DNA of 11,424 nt from Deltaproteobacteria bacterium (GCA_016874945.1 VGSO01000059.1:1-11424); one strand, 5' to 3'; shown: positions 1-8,818, numbered from the stretch's first letter. Program-made: numbers and translations. Notes: generated from the sequence alone by a model not told the origin.

Positions 1-804
1 GGTCTGCTGGAAGCCCTGGGGCTGGAGGAAGAGCCCCTGGGAATCTATTACACCTCGGAAGCCCCTGGGGATTGCCTGACGCCCAAGGCCGCGGTCCTGC
101 CCACCGCGGAGAAAGAGGCCCGGGGGAAGGTTGATTGGGAAGAGGTGTTCGGCAATTTCGCCTGCGTCATGGGCCTGGCCTGGCGGGCCCGAAAGCTGGG
201 GAAGCCGGCCTGCTTCGACCGGGACCATGTGGGCTGCCTGGGCGGCGCCTTTTACCTGGGATTCCTCAAACCCCAACTGGAGACCATCATTTACTACGTC
301 TCCACCGGCATTCCGGGAGTCATGGAAGGGGAGCATTACCTGGCCTCCCCGGAGGCCATGCGCCGCTTCTTAGCCCTCGTTGACCCCCGCCCCGCCCCGA
401 AGCGGTTCTGCGTGTTCAAGCCATTGAGCCATTTTGGGCCAGGGGAGACGCCGGAAGTGGTAAGCTTTTTTGCCCGGCCCGAGTCCATCTCCGGGCTGCA
501 TTTCCTGGCCACCTTCGTCACCGATGACGTGGAGGCGGTGATGAGCCCCTTTGGCGCGGATTGCTCTTACGTGTTGACCTGGCCCCTCAACTACCTGGCT
601 CAAGGTAAGCTCAAGGCGGTGCTGGGGGGCTGGGACCCCTCAGCCCGCAAATTTCACAAGCCCGACGAGCTTTCCTTTTCCGTGCCCTGGGAGCTGTTCA
701 CCCGCATGACGACCCGATGGCGGGAGTCCTTTCTCACCCGGGAAACCTGGGCCACGGTCAAGAAAAAGATCGCCCTGAGCCGCAAGGTATGGAAGGAGCA
801 ATGA
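1..804 (+). CDS. DUF169 family protein (5' end outside window)
   Basis: The frame is open from base 1 and ends at a double stop (TGATGA) at 802-807, so the N-terminus lies upstream of the window; 267 residues are visible. The opening segment LGLEEEPLGIYYT is the typical start region of DUF169 proteins, and the later GCLGGAFYLGF (codon 79 on) and the region around VVSFFARPESISGL also fit that family. Four cysteines fall in the first third (codons 26, 55, 71, 79), and Cys79 sits in the conserved G-C-x-G-G-x-F-Y-L-G-F stretch. DUF169 proteins are common in anaerobes and archaea; their reaction is not established, so I give none. No membrane segment or signal is seen in the visible part. An internal ATG at 145 would cut off the conserved beginning and is unlikely to be the start. 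The gene precedes mrpORP on the same strand with 166 bp between them, which include a candidate promoter, so cotranscription is uncertain. Confidence 0.85.
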   Translation, partial: GLLEALGLEEEPLGIYYTSEAPGDCLTPKAAVLPTAEKEARGKVDWEEVFGNFACVMGLAWRARKLGKPACFDRDHVGCLGGAFYLGFLKPQLETIIYYVSTGIPGVMEGEHYLASPEAMRRFLALVDPRPAPKRFCVFKPLSHFGPGETPEVVSFFARPESISGLHFLATFVTDDVEAVMSPFGADCSYVLTWPLNYLAQGKLKAVLGGWDPSARKFHKPDELSFSVPWELFTRMTTRWRESFLTRETWATVKKKIALSRKVWKEQ

Positions 805-810
805 TGAATG

Positions 811-843
811 TGAAGGGAGGGCGCCCTTAGCCCCCTCCTCCAA
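811..843. repeat. decayed copy of GC-rich hairpin repeat
   Basis: Just after the DUF169 stop, positions 821-843 match positions 2507-2529 at about 21 of 23 bases. The full hairpin seen at 2487-2527 is reduced here to a short AAGGG/CCCTT stem. It may help end transcription of the upstream gene, but there is no T-run. It is best read as a member of a dispersed intergenic repeat. Confidence 0.5.
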
Positions 844-914
844 CTCAACCCCAATTTCCCCCTTGCCAGCTTCGGTTTTTAGGTATTAAATTTAACAAAC
901 ACCTCAAAATATTC

Positions 915-945
915 CCGCACCTCATCTTCGTGCGGCCAGTATAAC
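915..945 (+). promoter_or_regulatory. candidate mrpORP control region
   Basis: A perfect 6-bp inverted repeat, CCGCAC (915-920) and GTGCGG (930-935) with a 9-bp spacer, lies just before a -10-like TATAAC (940-945), which is 25 bp upstream of the mrpORP ATG. No convincing -35 box is visible. The arrangement would suit a regulator site at a promoter, but it is short and could be chance. Confidence 0.25.
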
Positions 946-970
946 TTCTAATCAGCAAGGAGTCTTTGTT

Positions 971-2191
971 ATGGAAAAATGCCCGTCCGGCGCCGATCCC
1001 CAGACCTGCGGCACCGATCCTAAATCCTGCCCCGGTTGCGACCCGGCCCAAATGGCCGAGGAAAAGCAGAAAGAAGAATTCACCCTCACCCGGGCCTTGA
1101 AACAGATCAGCCACAAAATCCTGGTGATGAGCGGCAAAGGCGGGGTGGGGAAGTCCAGCGTGGCCGTCTCCCTGGCCCTGTCCCTGGCCCGCCGGGGCCA
1201 CCGCGTGGGCCTCATGGACGTGGACCTGCACGGCCCCAACGTGCTCCGGATGCTGGGTCTGAAACAGCCCTTCGACCTGATGCACGCCCAATTTCAACTG
1301 CCCCCCGACCTTTTTGACAATTTGAAGGTCATCTCCATCGAAGTCCTGATGCGGGACCGGGAAATGGCCGTGATCTGGCGGGGGCCCCTGAAGCACCAGA
1401 TGATCCGCCAGTTCCTCACCGAAGTGCAGTGGGGCAGCCTCGACTATCTGGTCATCGACGCCCCCCCGGGCACCGGCGACGAACCCATGAGCGTGGCCCA
1501 GACCATTCCCGACGCCCAGGCGGTCATTGTCACCACCCCCCAGGAGATCTCCCTGGCCGACGTGCGCAAATCCATCAATTTCTGCCGGAAGATCAATCTC
1601 AGCATCCTGGGTATCGTGGAGAACATGAGCGGCTATTTCTGCCCCCACTGTAGCCAGGAACTGCCTCTATTCCGCAAGGGCGGCGGCGAAAAGACGGCCC
1701 AGGCGGCCAAAGTCCCCTTCCTGGGGAGCCTGCCCTTCGACCCCCAGGTGGTGGAGGCCGCGGACCAGGGCCGCCTCATGGAATTGAAAGAGGCGGACAG
1801 CCCCTTCTTCCAGGCCCTGGCCCCCATCGTGGAGTATATGGCGGCAATCCTGCCTGCCGGGGCCAAGAAAGAGCGGGAGCCCGGGGTGATGAAGTTCGCC
1901 GTGCCCCTGGAGGACGGCAAAATGGCGGCTAAATTAGCCAACGCCCAGCATTTCGCCATCCTCACGGTTAAAAACGGGGCCATTGCGGACCAACAGATGA
2001 TGCCCCGCCCGGCGCACGGCTTCGGGGACTTCCTCGAATGGCTGGACGACCTGGAAGTCACCCATCTCATCGCCGCGGACCTGAGCGACAAGGCCAGTGA
2101 ACTGTTGAAACGCAAAGACATCCAGGCGCTCCCCGGCGATCCCCAGACGCCGCCGGAGGAATTGGTGGCAAGGTATTTGGAAGGGAAGTGA
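971..2191 (+). CDS. mrpORP: Mrp/NBP35-type P-loop ATPase fused to ORP/NifX-like domain (MrpORP)
   Basis: This 406-residue cytoplasmic protein has three parts. Residues 1-25 carry a cysteine cluster (Cys4, Cys13, Cys20, Cys23) like that of NBP35-type scaffolds. Residues about 48-295 form the Mrp/ParA-like ATPase, with the deviant Walker A GKGGVGKSS at 55-63, LMDVDLHGPN at 81-90, and the paired cysteines CPHC at 224-227 that bridge a [4Fe-4S] cluster in Mrp dimers. Residues about 307-400 form a domain of the NifX/NifB/ORP type (MKFAVPLEDGK, later AHGFGDFLEWL). This fusion is known from Desulfovibrio as MrpORP, linked there to Fe-S or Mo-Cu cluster handling and cell division. The expected role is Fe-S cluster carriage or insertion; the ORP ligand here is unknown. 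The start is supported by AAGGAG at 957-962, eight bases before ATG. A large hairpin follows the stop at 2194-2247. Confidence 0.92.
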   Translation: MEKCPSGADPQTCGTDPKSCPGCDPAQMAEEKQKEEFTLTRALKQISHKILVMSGKGGVGKSSVAVSLALSLARRGHRVGLMDVDLHGPNVLRMLGLKQPFDLMHAQFQLPPDLFDNLKVISIEVLMRDREMAVIWRGPLKHQMIRQFLTEVQWGSLDYLVIDAPPGTGDEPMSVAQTIPDAQAVIVTTPQEISLADVRKSINFCRKINLSILGIVENMSGYFCPHCSQELPLFRKGGGEKTAQAAKVPFLGSLPFDPQVVEAADQGRLMELKEADSPFFQALAPIVEYMAAILPAGAKKEREPGVMKFAVPLEDGKMAAKLANAQHFAILTVKNGAIADQQMMPRPAHGFGDFLEWLDDLEVTHLIAADLSDKASELLKRKDIQALPGDPQTPPEELVARYLEGK

Positions 2192-2193
2192 TA

Positions 2194-2247
2194 TTTGAGG
2201 GGAGGCCCGGGGGACAATTTTTCGTAAGGGTCCCCCCTCCCCTCAAA
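2194..2247. terminator. hairpin after mrpORP, possible terminator without T-run
   Basis: Three bases after the mrpORP stop, TTTGAGGGGAG (2194-2204) pairs with CTCCCCTCAAA (2237-2247), and GGGGGAC (2209-2215) pairs with GTCCCCC (2230-2236). This gives 18 bp of stem with a 4-base bulge and a 14-base loop. No T-run follows on the + strand, so it may protect the transcript 3' end or act as a weak terminator. Confidence 0.55.
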
Positions 2248-2273
2248 CTCCCCTTCCAACCCCCTATAATACC

Positions 2274-2304
2274 GTTTTCGGTTTTCGGTTTTCGGTTTTC
2301 GGTT
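2274..2304. repeat. heptamer tandem array (GTTTTCG)x4
   Basis: Four exact head-to-tail copies of GTTTTCG (2274-2301) are followed by GTT. The same unit, in the same orientation and also four copies long, occurs at 5001-5028. Here it lies between genes with no reading frame attached. Confidence 0.9.
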
Positions 2305-2373
2305 AGGAAAACCTGGAATACTAATAAGTTACAAATTGTATTTGTTGCATTTGAAAGGGAATAAAGTATAAGG

Positions 2374-2438
2374 GGGGCGGGGTTTCCCCGCCGGTGATTG
2401 GCGCTGCGGCATTCCTTCGGGCGGGGTGACCCCGCCCC
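2374..2438. repeat. short inverted-repeat element (REP/MITE-like)
   Basis: The left arm (2374-2392, GGGGCGGGG-TTT-CCCCGCC) and right arm (2420-2438, GGCGGGG-TGA-CCCCGCCCC) are inverted copies over 19 bp with two mismatches. Each arm is also self-complementary, so the element can fold as two small hairpins or one larger stem around a 27-bp centre. No gene is present. It sits between the convergent mrpORP and radical SAM genes and resembles the dispersed palindromic elements of GC-rich bacteria. Confidence 0.6.
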
Positions 2439-2486
2439 TACCTGTTTGACGGCAACTTGGTATTAAGGGATTGGGGGTGGTGGATT

Positions 2487-2527
2487 GGGGGAGGGGGCAA
2501 GGGCAGGCGCCCTTGGCCCCCTCCCCC
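2487..2527. terminator. long GC hairpin at 3' end of radical SAM gene
   Basis: GGGGGAGGGGGCAAGGGC (2487-2504) pairs with 2509-2527, giving an 18-bp stem with one bulged G and a 4-base loop. It lies 5 bp beyond the TAA (2532-2534) of the minus-strand radical SAM gene. It lacks a T-run on that strand. Its right arm recurs at 821-843, so it is also a repeat family member. Confidence 0.55.
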
Positions 2528-2531
2528 AAAT

Positions 2532-5042
<2,511 letters not shown>

Positions 5043-5099
5043 GGGAATGGAAGAGTTATTGGAGAAAAAGGGGGGCCTGCGGAAATAGCTGCAAATGAT

Positions 5100-5828
5100 T
5101 CAGCGGCCCGCGGCCACCCGGATGGCCTCGGGCAGACTTAAATTCCCGTCATACAAGGCCCGCCCGATGATCACCCCGATTACTCCCAGGGGTTCCAGGG
5201 GCAAGAGCGCCCGGACGTCCTCCAGGGAGCTGACCCCGCCGGAAGCGATGACCGGCGTGGCCACGGCCTGGGCCAGGGCCTGGGTGGCCTCCACGTTGAC
5301 CCCCCGCTTCACCCCGTCCCGGGCGATGTCGGTGTAGATCAGGGCCGCGGGATTAAGGGGCTCCAGGGTTTTAGCCGCGTCCAGGACCTTAAGGGGACTG
5401 GTCTCCGTCCAGCCTTCCACCGCCAGCAGGCCGTCTTTGGCGTCCAGGCCCACGGCAATGCGCCCGGGATAGTCGGCGCAGGCCCGGGCCACCAGGTCCG
5501 GGGCCTTCCACACCACGGTGCCCAGGATGACCCGGTCTATTCCCAAGTCCAGGTAGAGCTTGACGGTGTCCAGGGTGCGGATGCCGCCCCCCAACTGCAC
5601 GGGGATAGTCAGAGCTTGGCGCAGGCGCCGGATAACCTCCAGGTTCTGGGGCCGGGAACTGAAGGCCCCGTCCAGGTCCACCACGTGGAGCCAGGCCGCG
5701 CCCTGGTCCTGCCACTTGCGCCCCATGGCCGCGGGGTCGTCGGAGAAGACCGTTTCCTGGTCGGCCCGCCCCTGCTTAAGCCGCACGCACTTGCCGCCCT
5801 TGATGTCCACCGCCGGAAAGATAAGCAT
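5100..5828 (-). CDS. hisA: HisA, phosphoribosylformimino-AICAR-ribotide isomerase
   Basis: HisA (EC 5.3.1.16) is a cytoplasmic TIM-barrel enzyme that opens the ribose of ProFAR to give PRFAR, the fourth step of histidine synthesis. The 242 residues match the usual family length. The start LIFPAVDIKGGKCVRLKQG is diagnostic, with catalytic Asp8; the second catalytic aspartate is Asp129 in VGLDAKDG. Phosphate-binding glycine motifs are seen at QLGGGIRT (78-85) and ASGGVSS (195-201), and the C-terminal VIIGRALYDG is typical. The ATG position is set by these conserved first residues, although the leader is AT-rich with no clear Shine-Dalgarno. No other his genes are visible here. Upstream lies the broken end of a Doc toxin gene, 85 bp away, so a deletion may have changed the original upstream context. 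The radical SAM gene follows 57 bp downstream. Confidence 0.97.
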   Translation of the reverse strand: MLIFPAVDIKGGKCVRLKQGRADQETVFSDDPAAMGRKWQDQGAAWLHVVDLDGAFSSRPQNLEVIRRLRQALTIPVQLGGGIRTLDTVKLYLDLGIDRVILGTVVWKAPDLVARACADYPGRIAVGLDAKDGLLAVEGWTETSPLKVLDAAKTLEPLNPAALIYTDIARDGVKRGVNVEATQALAQAVATPVIASGGVSSLEDVRALLPLEPLGVIGVIIGRALYDGNLSLPEAIRVAAGR

Positions 5829-5913
5829 ATTAAAATATTAACCGAGGGAAGCCCATCTGACAAGCCAGGCGCCGTTGATAATTCTTTAACCCGAGAAAAC
5901 TCTTTAAAATGAG

Positions 5914-6135
5914 TCAAGTTTGTGCATTAAAGGGATGAAAGGCGATGAGGGAATGGATGAGAGCCGCCGCCTTTTCCACTAGCCCGGGGAACATGTCCTT
6001 TCCACCGATGGAGGTAAAGGGGCGGGCCAGGGCCGATTCCAGAGCGCCGGGATTGGTAATGCCGTGGACTCCGCCGGTTTCGTCAATTACCCGTTCATGA
6101 ATGAGAATTAACTCACCCAGAGTGATCCAATTCAC
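5914..6135 (-). pseudogene. truncated Doc/Fic-type toxin
   Basis: The 73 residues match the N-terminal half of Doc-like Fic proteins: HERVIDETGGVHGI (13-26), PGALESALARP (29-39), GLVEKAAALIHSLIAFHPF (51-69). Doc proteins are usually around 125-135 residues and carry HPFxxGNKR, needed to bind ATP and phosphate for phosphorylating EF-Tu. Here the reading stops as HPFNAQT, so the catalytic loop after HPFN and the rest of the fold are gone. No continuation is found in the other two frames between here and hisA, which points to a deletion or replacement and not a simple frameshift. The start is GTG at 6133-6135, overlapping the antitoxin stop in GTGA, so the pair is translationally coupled. The toxin is predicted to be inactive; the fragment could still bind the antitoxin. 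Confidence 0.8.
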
Positions 6136-6350
6136 CGGGCCAGCCCCTCCAGGGTGGCGCGGTGCTCCTGGATGGATTGCCGTGCCAGTTGGTCAATGCG
6201 GGCCAACCGCTCCCGGTCCAATGGCGGAGGCATGAGAAGGATGTCCCCTCCGATTTCGATCACTTCATAACTCCGGCCCGCCTCGATTTCCCTAAAGCCA
6301 TCAGGCAACACCACCTGGTTTTCTAAGCGGGCAATTCCCAGGTATCTCAT
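6132..6350 (-). CDS. AbrB/MazE-like antitoxin of a Doc-type module
   Basis: This 72-residue protein begins MRYLGIARLENQVVLPDGFR, the swapped-hairpin pattern of AbrB/MazE/SpoVT DNA-binding domains (residues about 1-46), followed by IGGDILLMPPP. Residues 47-72 form a charged, probably helical tail (RERLARIDQLARQSIQEHR) where such antitoxins bind their toxin. The start has a good Shine-Dalgarno, GGAGG seven bases before ATG, and the stop overlaps the GTG of the truncated toxin. A strong promoter with an inverted repeat lies directly upstream, which fits self-regulation by the antitoxin. Family-level function is clear from context; the exact antitoxin family is inferred from a short sequence. Confidence 0.75.
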   Translation of the reverse strand: MRYLGIARLENQVVLPDGFREIEAGRSYEVIEIGGDILLMPPPLDRERLARIDQLARQSIQEHRATLEGLAR

Positions 6351-6370
6351 CCCTTTTCCTCCATCCCTCC

Positions 6371-6412
6371 TTAGTTACCGCTTAATTTAGCGATACCCTA
6401 AGTTATTGTCAA
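6371..6412 (-). promoter_or_regulatory. antitoxin promoter with overlapping inverted repeat
   Basis: On the minus strand there is a perfect -35 box TTGACA (6407-6412), a 17-bp spacer, and -10 TAAATT (6384-6389). The leader to the antitoxin ATG (6350) is about 25-30 nt. The -10 lies at the centre of an imperfect inverted repeat (TTAGTTACCGCT from 6371, AGCGATACCCTAA to 6401), a likely operator for the antitoxin. Confidence 0.75.
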
Positions 6413-6462
6413 TGCAGTCTTATCCAAATGAGTTATGAGGATTTCGGAGTAAAAAGGGGAAT

Positions 6463-7131
6463 TTAGCGTTCGTTGTTGCCGGTCTCAGCAGCCAGCCAGG
6501 CCTCGGCCTGGGCCAGGTCTTCCGGGGTGTTGAGATTGAAGAAGGTGCGGCCTGGAGGATCCAGGCGGGTCACTTCTTCCAGGGGTATCACCCGGGGGCG
6601 GCAGACTTCCAGAAAGCGGGTGGGCCGCCGGTCCATCTTCAAGAAAGCCGTCAGGTGGGACAGGAGCCGCACGGAGTAAAGTCCCGGGAAAGGTTCCATC
6701 CCCCCGGGGGAGCGGCAGACCACCGCGGCGGGATTACCCGCCGCGGCCCGGCGGATTAACGCGGCCAGTAGCGGCGGGGCCAGGAAAGGATTGTCCGCCG
6801 CCGCCGCCAGGACCCAGGGAGTGCGGGCGAAAAAAAGGGCTGTGGCCAGGCCCCCGGCGGGCCCCTGGTAAGGTTTTAGGTCGGTTATGAGAGGCAGCCC
6901 CAGGGACAGATGCTCCAGAGGATGGTTGGTGATGAGCCAGAGGTGGGAGACCAGGGGAGCCAGGGCCTGGGCCACCCATTGAGCCAGGGCTTTTCCTCCC
7001 AGTTTGAGAGAGGCTTTATCCTGGCCCAGGCGGCGGCTCAGGCCCCCGGCCAGGATAACCCCGGTGATGGGGGGACGGGCCGGCATAGGGCCGTGATTTT
7101 CGGCCCCGGAAGGCGGGGGTGGCATCATCAT
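6463..7131 (-). CDS. mobA: MobA, molybdenum cofactor guanylyltransferase
   Basis: MobA joins GMP from GTP to Mo-molybdopterin, making the MGD cofactor of formate dehydrogenases, nitrate reductases and related enzymes. The 222 residues contain the nucleotidyltransferase signature GVILAGGLSRRLGQDKA (24-40) with Lys39, the DLKPYQGPAGGLATAL stretch (84-99) that recognises guanine, and the metal-binding aspartate Asp113 in AADNPFL. The C-terminal FFNLNTPEDL is typical. The gene overlaps the mobB stop by four bases (ATGA), and the ATG is tripled, so translation may begin at 7131, 7128 or 7125; the third gives the best spacing from GGAAG. A start at Met16 (7086) would match the usual family N-terminus better but has no visible ribosome-binding site. 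The enzyme is cytoplasmic and last in the merR-mobB-mobA set. Confidence 0.93.
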   Translation of the reverse strand: MMMPPPPSGAENHGPMPARPPITGVILAGGLSRRLGQDKASLKLGGKALAQWVAQALAPLVSHLWLITNHPLEHLSLGLPLITDLKPYQGPAGGLATALFFARTPWVLAAAADNPFLAPPLLAALIRRAAAGNPAAVVCRSPGGMEPFPGLYSVRLLSHLTAFLKMDRRPTRFLEVCRPRVIPLEEVTRLDPPGRTFFNLNTPEDLAQAEAWLAAETGNNER

Positions 7132-7640
7132 GACTTCCGTGCCAGGAACTCCAGAATAAAAGCCCCCAGTTCCGCCGCCTGGTGGGGGAAGAATACCGGC
7201 AAAGGCGCTGCCAGTGGCTCCCGGCAGACGAGAGCGATGGTGCGGGGATAATCAGGCAGAGGCTCCCGGGAGGAGGCCATTACGGCGATCTTGGGCAAAG
7301 GCCCGGATTTATAGCCTTCCACCAAAATCAGATCGGAGTGGGGAGCCAGGGCCTCCAGGACTGCGGCCAGGGGCGGGTCTTCAGGGAAGGTGCGGGTAAT
7401 TTGCAGCAAGCCCGGGGCGGCCAGGGCCACGGCGGCCGCGCCGGAACGGCGAAAGCGTTCCGTATCCTTGCCCTTGTCCCCCAGACCAGATTTATGGCTA
7501 TGCTTGAGAACGGCCACCTTAAGGCCCCGGGATCCGAACCAGGACAGCAACCGGCAGATAAGCTCGGTTTTGCCCGAACCCGAAGGTCCGGCCAGGGATA
7601 TGGCTTTAGGAAAGGCTTCGAGAGAAGGAGGGGATTTCAA
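7128..7640 (-). CDS. mobB: MobB, molybdopterin-guanine dinucleotide biosynthesis GTPase-like protein
   Basis: MobB is a P-loop nucleotide-binding partner of MobA, thought to help deliver GTP or target apoenzymes. The sequence shows Walker A GPSGSGKTE, the family motif VAVLKHSHKSG, the GKDTERFRRSGAAAV segment, and LILVEGYKSGPLPKIAV. The frame is open far upstream, but that part lies in the merR-like gene in another frame and codes nothing recognisable. After the merR stop (7678) the only plausible start before the conserved core is TTG at 7638-7640, giving 170 residues, a normal MobB length. The purine-rich AGGAAG lies almost on top of this TTG, so the start is the least certain part. The stop overlaps the mobA ATG, so the two are coupled. 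Confidence 0.85.
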   Translation of the reverse strand: MKSPPSLEAFPKAISLAGPSGSGKTELICRLLSWFGSRGLKVAVLKHSHKSGLGDKGKDTERFRRSGAAAVALAAPGLLQITRTFPEDPPLAAVLEALAPHSDLILVEGYKSGPLPKIAVMASSREPLPDYPRTIALVCREPLAAPLPVFFPHQAAELGAFILEFLARKS

Positions 7641-7677
7641 ACTTCCTGAGGGTATTTCTCCAGAGTCTTTTTTTTCT

Positions 7678-8133
7678 CTAACACTCCGATTGTTGTTCCA
7701 GAACCTTTTCTCTTTTGACGTTCCGGTTGAGGTAGACGGCACACCGGGCGCAAGGGCCGTTGCACAGGGTGTCCCGGTATTCCCGCACCTCAAAGCAAGA
7801 TCGCCAGGGAATCTGAAAGGCCGGGCACTGGTCCTTGATCTGGCAGTCGAAGATATTCCAGCAAGGGGCCAAGACCATAAGGTTCCGGAGGCAGGCCAGG
7901 GTAAACCCCCGTTCGTGGATAAGGTTGTTGATCTGGTTGATCTGGGACACCTCAAAGGGGGAATAGAGGCGATTGTTGGTGTTTTTCTCCCGCAAGGGCT
8001 TTATGAAACCTTCTTTCTCATATTCTCGGATGCGCTTTTGGGAAAGGTTCACCAACCTAGAGACTTCGTTGATGAGAAAAAGCTCTCCCCCCTGGCTGTT
8101 ACTCTTGATGCGTTTCATCTTTCCCCGGGGCAT
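7678..8133 (-). CDS. MerR-type regulator with Cys-rich C-terminal domain
   Basis: The protein has 151 residues. Residues about 18-87 form a MerR winged-helix domain (INEVSRLVNLSQKRIREYEKE, then GFIKPLREKNTNNRLYSPFE). In place of a long coiled coil and a ligand domain, residues 90-135 hold seven cysteines: Cys91, Cys97, Cys103, Cys113, Cys124, Cys128 and Cys131. The pattern PCWNIFDC...CPAF...SCFEV...CNGPCARC resembles the CW...C...CPAY cysteine motifs widespread in Desulfobacterota proteins, and suggests an Fe-S cluster or other metal site. The gene leads a set with mobB and mobA, 37 bp upstream of the likely mobB start, so it may tune Mo-cofactor synthesis to metal, redox or Fe-S status. That role is inference. 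The ATG at 8133 follows AAGGTG; Met6 is a less likely alternative. Codons are more AT-rich than in the neighbours. Confidence 0.82.
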   Translation of the reverse strand: MPRGKMKRIKSNSQGGELFLINEVSRLVNLSQKRIREYEKEGFIKPLREKNTNNRLYSPFEVSQINQINNLIHERGFTLACLRNLMVLAPCWNIFDCQIKDQCPAFQIPWRSCFEVREYRDTLCNGPCARCAVYLNRNVKREKVLEQQSEC

Positions 8134-8236
8134 ATTACACCTTTATAATAGAATCAGTTTAGACGAATTTTGCATAGAACAAGTCAATTTACAAGAAAAA
8201 AATTAACTTCAAAGGGAATTTTTTTAATTTTTATTT
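8134..8236 (-). promoter_or_regulatory. AT-rich leader and candidate promoter of merR-mob operon
   Basis: This stretch is strikingly AT-rich against its GC-rich neighbours. On the minus strand it contains TTGACT followed 18 bp later by TCTAAA, and further down TATTATAAAGG near the Shine-Dalgarno. Either could be promoter parts. The 18-bp spacing is slightly long, as at MerR-controlled promoters, but the match is weak. Confidence 0.35.
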
Positions 8237-8246
8237 TATAGGTCAT

Positions 8247-8270
8247 CGGATTCCCATGGGATGGAATCCG
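8247..8270 (-). terminator. hairpin after the unknown gene
   Basis: CGGATTCC (minus strand) pairs with GGAATCCG around an 8-base loop, two bases beyond the TAA of the upstream minus-strand gene. The following sequence is AT-rich but has no clean T-run. It probably marks the 3' end of the pgsA transcript. Confidence 0.4.
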
Positions 8271-8272
8271 TC

Positions 8273-8818
8273 TTAGGGGCCGGCCATCCTGGCCCCGAAC
8301 TCACCCACCGCCCGGGGGATGAGCCTCCGCAGGAAAACCGCCCGATCCAACCCCCGGAGCCGTACATAGGCCGGAAAATCCGGGTGGCTGGAGGCCAGGC
8401 GAGGCAGTTCCCGGGCGAACTCGGTCCCCCCCCGGGCCGCTTGTTGCACCAGTTGGATGATGGGAGTATCCTGCCCGGGCGCCTCCTCCACCCACCCCAG
8501 GCGGCGCATGACCTCAAAGCGCACCCGGTCCATGAGGGCAAAGGCCACGTCCATGATTTTCAGTTTAGCGGCGTTGTCCAGGTCATCCAGGCGGAAGCGC
8601 AGCGACCCTCCCAGACCCTGGGCGCCCATTACCAGATCGAAGTATACATAAAGGTTTTCTTCCCCGGGGCTGGCGAGATAAAGGAGGGTTTGGTCGCTTA
8701 AATCCTGCAGGCGGCTATCGGGGCCGAACTGCTCTTGAAACCGGGCCAGCCAGGTGCGGAAGCCCTGGTCGGCGGCCAGCTTGGCCCGGAATCTCTCAAG
8801 GTCGATTACGTCACCCAT
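8273..8818 (-). CDS. conserved-looking protein of unknown function, coupled to pgsA
   Basis: I do not recognise this 181-residue protein. It begins MGDVIDLERFRAKLAADQGF and is predicted soluble: no signal peptide or membrane helix is seen. It has many charged residues and likely helices, with a middle segment YLASPGEENLYVYFDLVMG followed by a helical LKIMDVAFALMDRVRFEVMR. No cysteine or obvious catalytic motif stands out. The start is supported by AGGGGA nine bases before ATG, and this site lies over the pgsA stop, only 11 bp away, so translation is probably coupled to pgsA. The same frame is open upstream to 9100, but that portion runs through pgsA in another frame and is low-complexity, so it is not used. 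A role linked to membrane lipids cannot be claimed from position alone. Confidence 0.72.
   Translation of the reverse strand: MGDVIDLERFRAKLAADQGFRTWLARFQEQFGPDSRLQDLSDQTLLYLASPGEENLYVYFDLVMGAQGLGGSLRFRLDDLDNAAKLKIMDVAFALMDRVRFEVMRRLGWVEEAPGQDTPIIQLVQQAARGGTEFARELPRLASSHPDFPAYVRLRGLDRAVFLRRLIPRAVGEFGARMAGP

Noticed and set aside
845..1648. Long antisense open frame opposite mrpORP
   Set aside because: His/Gly/Asp-rich composition typical of a frame opposite a GC-rich gene, with no family similarity; mrpORP is certain.
7641..7955. In-frame upstream extension of mobB to an ATG at 7955
   Set aside because: It lies within the merR-like gene in another frame, and its residues are low-complexity (Ser, Thr, Pro, Arg) with no MobB similarity.
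7390..8148. Long plus-strand open frame opposite mobB and merR
   Set aside because: It is antisense to two recognised genes, has no domain, and its composition follows the GC bias.
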